A stretch of 64,000 nt of DNA from Latrodectus hesperus (Eukaryota > Arthropoda > Arachnida > Araneae > Theridiidae), in the NCBI GenBank assembly GCA_037975125.1, contig CM075854.1:63607571-63671570 (forward strand), read 5' to 3'. A model generated the notes under the pieces. That model ran no database searches and was not told the origin of the DNA. It was given only the letters and a program-made list of their open reading frames with translations. Below, piece by piece: positions 1 to 11,718 of the stretch (positions within the stretch are counted from its first letter, which is position 1; every line of letters begins with the position of its first letter). Both the position numbers and the translations under genes were made by a program.

Positions 1-95
1 AAAATATGTTGGATTCCGTAATAAAAAATCAGTCTTGGCAATTATACAGTGGTTTTTTTCCAACTTCACTCATTATAATAACAATCTCACTTGTT

Positions 96-165
96 ATCAC
101 TGTGGTGCAGTGGCTTGAGTCTCTGCCTCATGGTTTGTGTATCTGGGCTCGAATCCTGAAGTGAT
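96..165 (+). repeat. tRNA-like module, copy 1 (SINE head or tRNA relic)
   Basis: An A box matching TRGYNNAGYNG (TGGTGCAGTGG, 103-113) and a B box GGCTCGAATCC (146-156) lie 43 nt apart, as in a real tRNA. A 6-bp acceptor-like stem pairs ATCACT (96-101) with AGTGAT (160-165). The A-box region resembles tRNA-Gly or tRNA-Glu. The anticodon arm and T stem do not fold cleanly, so I read it as tRNA-derived and not a working tRNA. The boxes could still recruit RNA polymerase III. Confidence 0.7.
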
Positions 166-232
166 GAGTTTGTAATTTCAGAGCGTTTTCGTTCAAATAT
201 CCAGAAGTATGATTGACTTGCAGGAAGATTTC

Positions 233-299
233 CAAGGGAGAAGGATGATCTGTCTTTTCTCTGAATACTCAGTGTGGAAAAATACGACTGATTCCCTTG
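233..299 (+). ncRNA. Box C/D snoRNA-like gene, copy 1
   Basis: C-like box AGGATGA (242-248, one mismatch to RTGATGA), 12-nt guide (249-260), D' box CTGA (261-264), a weak C' region (about 269-275), second guide, D box CTGA (288-291). CAAGGGA (233-239) and TCCCTTG (293-299) form a perfect 7-bp terminal stem. C to D spans 50 nt, the compact form of a C/D RNA. A 2'-O-methylation guide role is inferred from layout only; no target is proven. It sits in the first 387-bp unit. Confidence 0.5.
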
Positions 300-482
300 T
301 TTGTTGTCTAAATAGTTTTTTGTTACTGTCATTTTGCTTATAAAATCCAGAATAAAAGAAGGATATTAGGTGTTTCTCTTCACATGCAAAATAAGTTGGA
401 TTCCGTAATAAAAAATCAGTCTTGGCAATGATACAGTGGTTTTTTTCTACCTTCACTCATTTTAATAACAATCTCACTTGTT

Positions 483-552
483 ATCACTGTGGTGCAGTAG
501 CTTGAGTCTCTGCCTCATGGTTAGTGTCTCTGGGCTCGAAACCTGAAGTGAT
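483..552 (+). repeat. tRNA-like module, copy 2
   Basis: Second tandem copy of the module at 96-165, shifted by exactly 387 bp. The A box is TGGTGCAGTAG and the B box GGCTCGAAACC, each one change from copy 1. The ATCACT/AGTGAT acceptor-like stem is kept. Confidence 0.65.
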
Positions 553-618
553 GAGTTTGTAATTTCAGAGCGTTTTCTTTCCAATATCCAGAAATATGAT
601 TGACTTGTAGGAAGATTT

Positions 619-687
619 CCAAGGGAGAAGGATGATCTGTCTTTTCTCTGAATACTCAGTGTGGAAAAATACGACTGATTCCCTTGG
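619..687 (+). ncRNA. Box C/D snoRNA-like gene, copy 2
   Basis: C-like box AGGATGA (629-635), guide (636-647) identical to copy 1, D' CTGA (648-651), D CTGA (675-678). The terminal stem is the best in the family: CCAAGGGA (619-626) pairs perfectly with TCCCTTGG (680-687). It lies exactly 387 bp after copy 1. Relative to copy 1, a T-to-G change at 687 extends the stem by one pair. Function as a methylation guide is inferred. Confidence 0.55.
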
Positions 688-869
688 TTGTTGTCTAAAT
701 AGTTTTTTGTTACTCTCATTTTGCTTATAAAATCCAGAATAAAAGAAGGATATTAGGTGTTTCTCTTCACATGCAAAATAAGTTGGATTCCGTAATAAAA
801 AAATCAATCTTGGTAATTATACTGTGGTTTTTTTTCCAACTTCACTCGTTATAATAACAATCTCACTTG

Positions 870-939
870 TTATCACTGTGGTCCAGTGGCTCGAGTCTCC
901 GCCTCATGGTTTGTGTCCCTGGGCTCGAATCCTGGTGTG
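870..939 (+). repeat. tRNA-like module, copy 3
   Basis: Third tandem copy. The A box is TGGTCCAGTGG and the B box GGCTCGAATCC, with the usual spacing. It differs from copies 1 and 2 in the acceptor 3' side. The tandem unit ends about 20 bp downstream, so no snoRNA-like core follows. Confidence 0.6.
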
Positions 940-956
940 ATGTGTTTGCAATTTCA

Positions 957-1581
957 GTGCAATTTCATTGTTATTAAACGATCATTTCTATTAAAGTTAT
1001 GGCCCTACTTTTTTCAAAATCTCATTTCTGGCATGTTATATTTCATTTACTTTTGGAACGTTTAATATATTAACTTCTCTGTTTTTTCGGTAATTAAAAT
1101 TTTAAGCTAATCATATAACATTAAATTAGCTGTAAAAGATGCTGAATATTTAATATTTAAGAAAATATGTCACAATTATAATTTTTTGTCAAATTATTAT
1201 GAAATTAGTTAGTGTGAAAATGTATCTTTCTTCTGAATGCACTACCACACACATATGTTGGAAAAGTACACTTACTGAAAGGATACAAAAATAAATATTT
1301 TCATTACTTCGATAATACCTAAATTAAGATTAGAAGGGATGCCTTTTAGTCCATTTGATACTTCAAACAATACAATATTTTATGACTGTATATGCCGATA
1401 CTGAATAACAAGCAGATTATTTCTTATAATATGTTCGAAATATTTTAAATAATTGCATAATAAAATAAAAATTCTGCTGATATAAAATCTGCATCATTTG
1501 TAGAAATACATACAACATAACAACTGTATAAAAATGATTTATAAAAATATGTTAACACACAACAACAAGCAACTATTTAGG
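957..1581. other. AT-rich non-coding stretch
   Basis: No open frame with coding character, tRNA, TIR or repeat recognised. The position where a third snoRNA-like core would be expected (about 1006) shows no resemblance, so the third 387-bp unit is truncated. Confidence 0.5.
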
Positions 1582-1641
1582 GGAGGATGATGATCTGTCT
1601 TTTCTCTGAATACTGGAATGTTGAAAATCTAGACTGACTCC
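1582..1641 (+). ncRNA. Box C/D snoRNA-like gene, copy 3
   Basis: Perfect C box ATGATGA (1587-1593), guide TCTGTCTTTTCT (1594-1605), D' CTGA (1606-1609), degenerate C' region, D CTGA (1634-1637). GGAG (1582-1585) pairs with CTCC (1638-1641) as a terminal stem. C to D spans 51 nt. The guide before D' is identical to copies 1 and 2, although the stem and second guide differ. That is what a selected guide RNA would show. Confidence 0.5.
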
Positions 1642-2292
1642 TGTGAAATGGGAATAATAATGTTTTCATCATAGTTAATTTTATAAAATCCGAAAGATTA
1701 ATCTGCCTTAAATATTTCAAATTGTATAATTAAGGAAATTTCGTGTGTTTTTAGGAAATAACAGAAGCACTTCCAAAAAGAAACATAATGAACATGCTTG
1801 TACAAATATATACGTCTATTGTAGTTATGAGAAATGTTAAATTTTATAATCAAGCTCTCTCTCATGGCTGATATACTGTTTGTGTAATTATTATCATTAA
1901 GAGTAATAATTTTTTCATGAAATTAAAACAATATTTTTTTCATAGAATTCATATTTATTTATCCTTTAAATTCGATAAAAAAACGTAACATAAAGAAACT
2001 TTAACATATAAGTTGACATGAAGAGGATAAAGGTCTGTCTTTTCTCTGAATACTGATATGTGGAGAATCTAGACTGACTCCTGTGAAATGGGAATAATAA
2101 TTTTATCATCATAGTTAATTTTATAAAATCCGAAAGATTTATCCGCCTTAAATATTTCAAATTGTATAATAAAGGAAATTTCGTATGTTCGTGTGTTTTT
2201 AGGAAATAACAGAAGCACTTCCAAAAAGAAACATAATGAACATGCTTGTACAAATATATACGTTTATTGTAGTTATGAGAAATGTTAAATTT
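1583..2292 (+). repeat. 440-bp tandem duplication carrying snoRNA-like copies 3 and 4
   Basis: About 260 bp following the core at 1583 recurs 440 bp later, from about 2023 to 2292, with few changes. The shared part covers the C/D-like core and about 200 bp downstream, ending near the words that follow 'gagaaatgttaaattt'. The unit is distinct from the 387-bp unit, but its downstream part weakly resembles that of copies 1 and 2 ('ttataaaatcc'). Confidence 0.8.
2023..2081 (+). pseudogene. Box C/D snoRNA-like copy 4, C box degraded
   Basis: D' CTGA (2046-2049), C' TGATATG (2054-2060) and D CTGA (2074-2077) are intact and the guide keeps CTGTCTTTTCT. The C-box position (2027-2033) reads ATAAAGG, which is not a C box. 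A short GAG/CTC stem remains. Without a C box it would probably not assemble a snoRNP, so I treat it as decayed. Confidence 0.45.
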
Positions 2293-3730
2293 CTTTATAC
2301 AGGTCCTTGGATATATACATTTTGAAAATAAATACAAAAATAAAGTTTATTAATTCAATTAAATTTATTACAAATCATAGCTTCCTAGAAGGTAAGTTTT
2401 TTGGAAACACTTATCCCGTTGTAATCGTGTTTTGAGAAATTCGGCTGATATAAGTTTAAAGCTAATAAAATAATTCTAGCTATTTTTGACACTAATGATG
2501 TTGAACGCCCTTAATCCGATTAATCATTGTATGTAATCTCAAATTCCCTGCATCTAATGTTTCTGGTAATTTAAAAAGGTGTATTTTCATGCTCATGTTT
2601 ATCTATTTTAACTACAAGATTTCCGAAAACATGTGGGTTGAAAAATAATAAATTACAGGTTTAATTTTACAACGTATTTTTAAATTTAACAAAAATATTA
2701 AACTTGTAAAACTTAATTTATATTAATAAGAATGCTTTAAGATGGATAAGTGGATTATGTGTGACGGAACAATGTTATATCTCTAAGTTTTTTTTTACAT
2801 TTTGGACTATTATAAAGTATTAATTTTGTACTGATGAGATGTTTTAGATAATATTTCTCATATCAAATATTAACTATTTAAATAATTGAATAGAATTGAA
2901 CCATAGAACCTATCTTTCTGAATTAAATCATGTCGGTGATGACATACAATGTACGGGTCTAATGATTTTCGATATACATATGTATGAATCCTGTGTGTAA
3001 ATCGGTTTTTTTATGTTCAGAGTATATGTCATGTCACACTGTGATACACGTAAACAGAATAGTAACTTTTTTCAAATTCAGTGTTACATTTTTCTTTGAA
3101 TTACATACATTTTCTGAATTTTTCTTCTTAATTATTGTAATATTTTAAACAATGCGTGCGTGATATGACATTAAAATTTATATTAATATTTTTTCTATTA
3201 AGTTACTAAATTTCAAAATGATTTATAAATTTTAATTTTTACTTCTTTGTGAATAATAAGGGTGTCAATTTTAATCGCACTTACTATACACATAAAAAAA
3301 TGATAAATTTTAAAATATAGAAAAAAAGGTGGTATTCTATATTTTAAAATTCCTTATTAATAATAAATTCCAAACATAGAATATCAATTATTTTATTAAA
3401 ATGAAAATTTTTATGCAATTTATGTATGAAAATTTTCACGTAAGATATATATTTTCGGTATTTTCTTATAATTAACAGAAGAAGGGAAATTAAAATATTT
3501 CCTTTTTAACTATTTTTACTTTTTGATAATTTTAATTATGTATTTCTTTTTATTTCGTAGAAAACTATTAACAAAATCGAAGTTAATGCACAATTTTCCT
3601 TATATGAGTTTTTATATACGTTTCAAAATTATTGACGAGTATTTTATAAAAGTACACTGCGTCGCTAGTGTTTCAAACTACATCCTTAACTCAGCGTCAG
3701 TGTATCAGTTTTCTTGTAAAAGAGTATTTT
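2293..3730. other. AT-rich non-coding stretch
   Basis: Mostly poly-A and poly-T tracts. No gene, RNA or transposon termini recognised. Confidence 0.5.
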
Positions 3731-3793
3731 ATGATTGATGCTGATTTATCTAGTCTCTAAGTACTAAAATGTGGTGAAATTAGATTGAATTCC
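3731..3793 (+). pseudogene. Degenerate snoRNA-like copy
   Basis: It aligns with the family core across its whole length ('tctctaagtact...atgtggtgaaattagattgaattcc'). D' is CTAA (3757-3760) and D is TTGA (3785-3788), each one transition or transversion from CTGA. The C box is not clear. Homology is judged by eye. Confidence 0.35.
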
Positions 3794-4494
3794 GTATAAG
3801 TTAACCTACAAAATTGATTTTTGTCATTATTGTCTTTCATTCTGTAAAATGCAATAATATGAATGAATACATTTGAATAGACTTTGGAAAAAAATACGTA
3901 AATGAAAAATCAAAAATAAATAGAAAACTACATTTCTTTCAACAGACACTAAGTACGGAAATGAATACTTGTTAACTTCTGGATGCCTGAAACCAAATAT
4001 AGTTTAAAAGTGGTTTGAAAAATTAAAAATCTACTTTTAATTTAATTAAAGATACTTAGTTGGCATAAAAGAAAATATTATTGAGAATAATTGTCATGTT
4101 ACAAATCAAAATAGTTAATTGTATAAAAGAAAGGTTATTTTTATTTTACACGAAATGTATACTATTTACTAACTTTTAATGTTGAATCTCAAAAAACCGT
4201 GAGTCATCTTAAGTGATTTAGTGGATTAAGTTTCAGTTATTTTATTGATTATAGGTTCTGGACTTGAATCAAGGCATTAATAATGATTCGAAGGATTAAA
4301 TGATGATTATTTCCTAAATTTACTGAAAAGTGTTTTTGACACTTTTTGCAGATTTCACACCGCACTTTCGCATAATTCATATCTATTAGTATATTAAAGC
4401 AAAAATTAGAATTTTCATTTACTTTGCAACAGGTATCGCTAGTTGGGAAACAAATCAATAAGCGATCACAATTCCATTCAAATTGCAAAATCAT
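3794..4494. other. AT-rich non-coding stretch
   Basis: Nothing recognised. An open frame on the minus strand at 4249-4494 has no family resemblance and runs into the poly-A tract, so I do not call it a gene. Confidence 0.4.
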
Positions 4495-4513
4495 AAAAAA
4501 AAAAAAAAAAAAA
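4495..4513 (+). repeat. Poly-A tract (19 A)
   Basis: An uninterrupted run of A. It may be the tail of a decayed retroposed sequence to its left, or simple slippage. No target-site duplication was found. Confidence 0.8.
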
Positions 4514-4544
4514 TTGCGGAAACAAATGTTTGTTTTTGTAATGT

Positions 4545-4605
4545 AAGAATGAGAGAACTTTGTTTTCTTTTGATACTGGCATGCTGAGAAACTAAGCTGA
4601 CTCCT
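4545..4605 (+). pseudogene. Degenerate snoRNA-like copy
   Basis: The core is recognisable by 'gatactggcatgctgagaa' followed by D box CTGA (4597-4600) and CTCC, as in copies 3 and 4. D' is TTGA (4570-4573) and the C-box position reads GAGAGAA. It is likely inactive. Confidence 0.35.
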
Positions 4606-4613
4606 TGAAATGT

Positions 4614-7600
4614 GTTACTTTTTATTGCTTGAGAAATCCGTATTATATCAATGAAGAAGAATTAAACTTTTTCCTGACACGCGTTATTCATTTAAAATGA
4701 TTCTCTTCTAAAAAAGTAGTAAATTGTAAATTTTCAAGGCTTGATATATATTTTAATTAGTCTCCAAAATATATGTGTCTAAATTTTCATGTTCATGTGA
4801 CGAATGTGGCTTCGATTCTTGATGGAGAATCCACATTGGTTTTATATTTGGTATCGTTCTTTTTGTGAACGTGTTTAAAAATCGCCGATGGATATTTTCG
4901 AGGGATTGAACTCTGTACCGTTGTCCACAGCATGAATAACATAGAAATGAGTTGTAATTTAACTCATTTCCATTTTCCTGAAATCATGCTAAATAAAGGC
5001 ATGCAAGAATTGAGGAATATTTCGCTTCTATCAAAACTGTTATTGCAAGGATTATGTAGAAATGGTTTTAAGAAGGACGATAACCTTTTTCCGAATTCTG
5101 TTACGAAAGACGCACTTACTGATTGACTACCTTTTTTGTTCTTGCACTGAAGGATGTTTTCTAAGATTTTTTTTGCTGATGTTATTGATAACTTTAATAA
5201 ACTACAAGAATTACAAAATAATAATTACATTTATTTATCAGATAGTTAATTATCAATAAAGAACAAATTATTATAAATATTTATAAAATTTTTAAAAAAA
5301 TGCTGCTTATTTTTTATAGACAACTTTTTTATACTTTATGGTTTGTTTTGTACGAATATTATTGATATTTTGAAGTATTATAATTAACTCAGGGATACTT
5401 TTTATTTGTGAAATATTTCTCATTACATTTCTTTGTACTGCCATTAGATTTAATTTTATCTAACAATTATTTTGCTATTAAAATGTATGAGTTATATAAC
5501 AAAATTACTGGATAAATGTATTCGACTTGATTTAAATAAGTCTTTTGAATGAAGTTTTGTCAATAATCTGTAGCTTTTAATCTAATTTAGTCTTTTCTGA
5601 ATTCATAATTGAGTGATAAATGTTTTCGTTCAACCTGTATTTAAAATTTATTGACGGAATTCATTTGGAGCAAAAGTGATTATACTTACTAAACTGGTTT
5701 TTTAATTCACACATTTAAACTTACTCAGATTACCTCTTGTCTAGTGATTTCGTAATCTCACGGTGACTTGTGATTTTAAATCGCTACAAACATCCACGGT
5801 GGAGGTGAGAGTTAAACCCAGAAACAGTTGAAGTGTGTGAAGACCATTTTACTAACCATTCAGCAACCAGATAGCACACTGTGAGCGGTTTCCACAAAAT
5901 AAATAAATAAGTATAAACTGTTTTTATTAGGTGCTTTTTCTCAGTAGTTTTCGATTAAAATAAAACTATTAAAGTTACTGATCTACGAAAAAGTCAAAAG
6001 ATAAACTACTATCTGTAAATATACTATCTACGAAAAAATGAAAATTAAGTTCTTTTGAAGCTAAATTTGTGAAGATCTTATATCTATAAAAAAAATGAAT
6101 TAAAAATATATGCGATTTTTTTGTGTAAAATATAACGAAATGAAAAATTAACTTTATTTTAGAAAGTTCAAATTAATAAACTTATTCATTCAGATAAACT
6201 ACAATATATACGTAATTGAAATAGTCATTTTTTACTTTATACTTCAGAAGCAAATATGCTAATTTTTTTTCATTATATATCTTACTACATATTTATTCAT
6301 TTATTGTTGATTTTTCGATTCCTTTTTATTAGAAATAAATAATATCGAAAAGCAATAATTGTAAACAAACGAGTCTATTAAACAAAATAAAAAGACAAAA
6401 CAAAGCTCTCGCCATATTCTAGAAGTACAGGCTAAATAAAAACATTTACTTTGCTAAATGCTGAGGGCAAATCGGATGAATTATCTGTTGCAGCAGCCAT
6501 CTCTTTTGAAATCTTTCAAAACTGAAGACGTGAACTTGACTGATGAAGATGATTAGAACCTATTAACGACTTTTTATCATTTTTTTAAATTGTTGTAGAA
6601 AACTTATAATGATGGGCGGATACGAAACGAGACAGTTATTATATATAAAGAGTGTAATTTTTTTCGTAGCTAATTGAAAAACGAGGTAATATAGCTATTA
6701 AAAAGACTAAATTGAGTTCATTAAAACGATATATCGAAGTATTTAGTAAATTTATCAGTTTTTTTTTCTCAGGGCAATATTTAGTTTTTTCCTCATACTC
6801 TTCTAAAGGTTATTTGATATTAGATCAATTTCTTTATATCTTCCATAACCTTTTAACCGATAAAAGTTTCTGATAATACCGATTTCCTCTTTTCATTTTC
6901 ATTATATTTTCCTTTAAAATTGAAAATTATTGAAAATTAATTTCTTCATTCAATATACAGTATATATGATAAATGCTTTTATTTCTTCTCCAGAAACTAA
7001 TTGTAAAATTTAACTATAAAATATTATTTCTTTTTTGGATTTCAATATAGAGATTAGATTAAGTATTAAAAATTATGCAACTCTTTGGGGAAGAGCTTTT
7101 GCTGATAAATATTCATTACAAAAATTTGTTTTATAGTTTATAAAATTGTAAAATCGTATTTTTTGTTATTATGAAGATAACTTTTTTCTAACAATTGAAA
7201 TTATTTTCTATCAGTAAAAATTAGTATTAAATGTAGGCCAATTTTAATTTAATTTTATAATTTTGTTTATTGTGTGCGTGTATGAGAGGGAAAAAAGGAT
7301 TCGTCTGAATGTTTTTTTTTCCCGTACCAGGTCTGTTTTTTTACTCCAAAGCTAAATCCACCGATACCGATACCTACAGTTTAAAGTGGCTTCTGAAAAT
7401 TACAAACTTCTACAACTGAGGTTGATCTTGGAAATAGATTTTTTTGAGTTTGTTCCCTCTCAGGCTCACTTATCGAATGTTGCAGGATTCGTAAGCCAAA
7501 AAATCGTATCTCTATCTATCTATATTTATATATTAGAACATACCAAATTTCCATTTTCAAGAATAAGTGTGGGATTTTATATTCTACACTTCGTTGTTAA

Positions 7601-10600
7601 TAATCCATGCACTTAGACAGAACTATGAAATTTGGCATGCAATCATATACGTGAATAAAGGTACAGCACGAATGAGTGCTGTAGAATCCTGCCACGCGCA
7701 TATGATCTGCGAAGAAAGTCAGATTTAAGAGGACAGTGTGGTATGTGATAGATGTTTACAATCACACTTGATAGATTGAGCATACGATGTTAATATCTTG
7801 CGTGTATTTTCAGTGGTGTTACACAAATTGTTGTTAGACATTGAGGTGGAACTCTTGTAGGCTTTCAAGAGGATGATTAATCGAATAACCAGATCGGCTG
7901 CTTTATGGGATAATACACAGTTATAGTTAATTACAATTACAGTTATAGTTATCCATGTTCAATTATTTGATTCATGTCATATAACAGAACCATCATTTGA
8001 GGTATACGTTGAAGTAATTTGAATTTAAGGCATCATATCGGTAATATTTACATAGGTGCAAGACATTATGAAAGTCGTGCTGCTATAATTTAGTGTCTTT
8101 GAAAGTCTGCGATGTTTGGCATTTTATTTTTTTAACAAAAATTCAAGACATACACAATTTGACTAAAGATACCTCTCATAATACTATAATATATACTTTT
8201 TATATTAAAAAAAAACTAATATATCTATGGAAGCGCATTCTTATTCATTTTTATATATTCACAGGTATTTTTATTATTTTGATAATTACCTGTACACATA
8301 TCAATCAATTTAAGTATTCTATTACGATAATTTTAATGCATTGTTGATTTTCATACATTGGTACTAATTTGATTTAAACTAGAATAGTTTGTTTGTAGCA
8401 GTGAGTATCTTTGATGTTTAACTAAGCCACAATGATTTTAGTTATAGTTGTGAATTACTATTATAACAATCAGTTTATTCTGATAAATCTAGATGTGATG
8501 ATAGGACGTGACTAAAATAAAATCAATAAAGTCTAAATATTTTCTTTCGAGAGAGAGAATTTCTGTTGTCAAACTTCAACACATATTAATTTTTCCAAAG
8601 AATGTGAATCAAAATGCATAGTTCTTAAAAAAATAAATGAAACGTGATTATTTTTAAATTTATATAAAAACAGTATAATTCTTCTGCAGTAAGAAAAAAA
8701 AAGACTCACTACTGTATGGAATTTTTTCCGGTTCCTTTATATTTTATTAGAAATTTGAAAGTGAAACACTTTTCGTTCTCTTGGCTTACTGCTCACAAAT
8801 AGTTACATCCATTTTTCATATGCTGAAGAAGTAGCAGTTTTCAAAAAGACTTTTACAAAAGTAAATATAAAAGTAATTTTTTGATTCTTTCCTCAAACTG
8901 AATATCTCTGATATTTTTCCGGTTTTCCCTAATTATTGGGCAACTTTTTCAAGTATAAATTTTGTGAATAGAGACCTTTCTTATGTTCGAAATTTGTCAT
9001 CACTCACATTTTCCAGAGAATTGCTCACGAATGTATCAAGTGTGCGAAGCGATGTATAGAGATACCGTATAATACTTCCCCTTTCAACCATGTCAAAAGC
9101 TATCTCCGCTCAATCTGTTTCAAAATAATTTCCAGTCGTTAATCTTCTTCTGTCTAAATACTTTCCATTTGTATTATCCTAGTTTCAATCTTCATCAATA
9201 TTTTTGATCTTTTATCTCTTAAAATAACATGAAAAGTGTTATCAGGGGAACATTTAGTAGAACAGAGAGTTTATGTTTTCCTCTTTATTTTTTGCTGGTT
9301 TTAGGAGTCGAAACTGTTGACTTCAGCGTGATTGAATACCACCTCTCACTTCCTGTCTAACATATTGGCTGGAGCTCATCCGGATGATCTTCAGTGCTTC
9401 AAATGTTCTTATGAAACCTTTTTGTTCGTAATGTTCTGAAGATTTGCACTATTAAAGTGTTCTTTGAATTATATATCATTTTATTGAAAGCTTGTTTAGC
9501 TAGTTTTCTACCTTCCATTACTGAGTGATTCTATTTTCAATTGTAAGCAGTAGAAATTATGTCGGATGTTGAGGGTGATGTAGGATAAATATACGTTGGA
9601 AAAAAAGAGCACTTCCTTTCCATTTGAAAATTAGTAAGTAACAAAATAACACTTTAAGTTACACTATAGTAGTTTACAGTTTTCCCAAATTATGTTATGC
9701 GAAAGACAGTAAATGACAATGTAAATAGTATTGCTGAGTGCATTTGTTAAGTTATTGGTAGATTTGCCCTGAAAACTTTATTATTTACTAAGACGTTTAA
9801 GTGCATGTTCAGTAAGGGAAGCAAACCAACCATGATTTAGAATAGTAGTTATTGAAAGGGGTGGCACATAAGCTCTGTAATGGGATCGCGATATTCGGAG
9901 TAGAAGATTTCGTGCTTTATCCAAGTCATTGTTGAATAACTTGTTACGTGTGTTGCGTTTCTGTTTTCTGCATGCTATTTATTTAGGTGAATATTTGGGA
10001 GTTTTCCACAGTTTTCTTCAATGCAATATGTGATTACGCCCCGCTATCTATGAACTGATGGATTTTCATATGCCTTAAAGCAGCCTTCATTTATTAGGTT
10101 ATCTATTTTTGTCAAAATATTGGAGAATTTAATCTCTGTTTTAGTTAGTTTTAATGATTAAATGGAGTAAATGATTATGTATTACTAGCAAAATATGCTA
10201 TAATATTAAACTTAAAAAAATCAATAAATACTCATAAAAAAGTACGTACTTTTGAATAAATACGTTGTTAATTTTCATAATAACTATGTCTTTTATAGGG
10301 AAAAGTATTTTCAAAACATCATAGATAATATTAAATCAAGATTGACCTTTTCATTTGATGCTCGTCAACTACTGTTTGATGATTACACTAGAACAAAATA
10401 CTATAACACTTTCATAGAGTAAGTTATTGTATTCGCAAGTTACGATATGGATAAGTTTGTTTTGTAATGAGCCACAGCAGTACTTCAAATTACTATAATT
10501 ACGAGATTTCGATTTGCTGATTATGATTAACTGAGTATGAAACTTAGTTTTTTGCTACTCCATGGTCAATTTTTAGAGTCGAAGGCTAATTCGATTGGAA

Positions 10601-11704
10601 CCAACTGTTTGAAAGGAATATAATATTTTTCTAATAAACTCTCTTATTGCTAATCATGTTTATCAATTCATCTTAATAATAAATTCAAATTCTAAATAAG
10701 CTTACCTTGAGCCGGTTTTTAATTTCTTTATTAACATAGGACATACTTAAACAGGACAAGACAAAGAAAAGGACAAGACATGGAACAAAGAACATCTGCA
10801 TCGCTAGGCGCAGAAAATCTGTTTGAACAAAGATATTCGTGCAGTGCGCCCTCAATAGACATATAGTTGCAACAAAGAATCAAGGAAGGAAGAGCGAATC
10901 ATTCAGTTATTATCTTAGCCACAGGAACTTTAACGAATATATCATCTTGTGTGTTGCAATATTCATTAAAGCACATCCTTAAAAAAATTAAATATTTGGG
11001 AGTAAACATAAATTATAAAATAATATTATTAAATAATGTAGAAAACGAAATAAAAATTGAAACTATAAGACTGAATTTTATTTCAATATCTCATATACAG
11101 CAGGTTATATTTATTATACTCTTGACATTCAAATTTTTTTTCTAATAAAAAAGTAAGCGCTTTATTTCTTATTTTTAGCTACAAAAGGGCTTGAGAACGA
11201 ATCGTAAAGCAATAGGATAAATATTCAAGGACTTTTAAAATATCTTTGTTATTAAAAAATAAGCCTGTGTTCTTATTTTTTATTAAATTACTTAAGTTAT
11301 TCCTCATATATATTTTAAAACCATAATTTTTTTTCTAAATGAGTTCTAATAAAATTTATATAGTTTCAAACATTTCAACAAAAAATTATATAAGAATTTT
11401 TAGCATTTAGTGTTAATATTTTTAGTATAAATTTTTCTTGTTTTAAAAGGAGAATTTATTGAAATATGAAGAATTTTAATTATAACTTCTTATTCCCTCT
11501 TATTCTTGAATGATATTTTAAGGATATAATAAAGCGATTCGAGTAAGTACAAAGGATGTAAAATTTAATCATGAATATAAGATTGGGAAAGGAATTTTTA
11601 AATAGGTACTTAATGCATTCTTTATTGCTGGGTTCTCGGAATTTCTGATTAGAATCTATGCTTATGGAAGACTTTTCTCACCGGTTTACGTTAAATGAAG
11701 CCTC
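4614..11704. other. AT-rich intergenic region
   Basis: About 7 kb with no convincing coding region. Short open frames (4932-5259, 7386-7616, 8093-8347, 10867-11145) are AT-driven with no recognisable domain. The SINE piece at 5800-5870 is listed separately. GC-richer patches near 7620-7760 and 9300-9420 look like old interspersed repeats but could not be classified. Confidence 0.5.
5800..5870 (-). repeat. tRNA-derived SINE piece, minus strand
   Basis: Reading the minus strand, an A-box-like TGCTGAATGG is followed by a B-box-like GGGTTTAACTC (5809-5819 on +). The sequence after the B box ('GGATGTTTGT...') matches the tail of the copies near 14.4 and 47.9 kb, so these belong to one family. Confidence 0.4.
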
Positions 11705-11718
11705 GTTGCTATAGCAAC
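11705..11718. promoter_or_regulatory. Palindromic X-box, candidate RFX site
   Basis: GTTGCTATAGCAAC is a perfect 14-bp palindrome that fits the RFX X-box pattern GTNRCY(0-3)RGYAAC. It lies 3.5 kb upstream of the predicted start of the RhoGEF-like gene. RFX proteins bind such sites in ciliary and other genes. Binding here is inferred from the motif only. Confidence 0.35.

Larger units (their letters stand above)
1..956 (+). repeat. Tandem array of a 387-bp unit (about 2.5 copies)
   Basis: The same sequence starts at positions 8, 395 and 782, giving an exact 387-bp period. Copies 1 and 2 are nearly identical. Copy 3 is cut off near 956, before its snoRNA-like part. Each full unit carries a tRNA-like module followed about 70 bp later by a box C/D-like core, both on the + strand. 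The near-identity points to recent duplication. The array probably continues left of the window, because copy 1 begins at the edge. Confidence 0.9.

Noticed and set aside
87..807. Minus-strand open frames of 80-87 codons, repeated
   Set aside because: They recur only because the 387-bp unit is tandem; the tRNA-like and C/D-like signals lie on the other strand and explain the conservation better.
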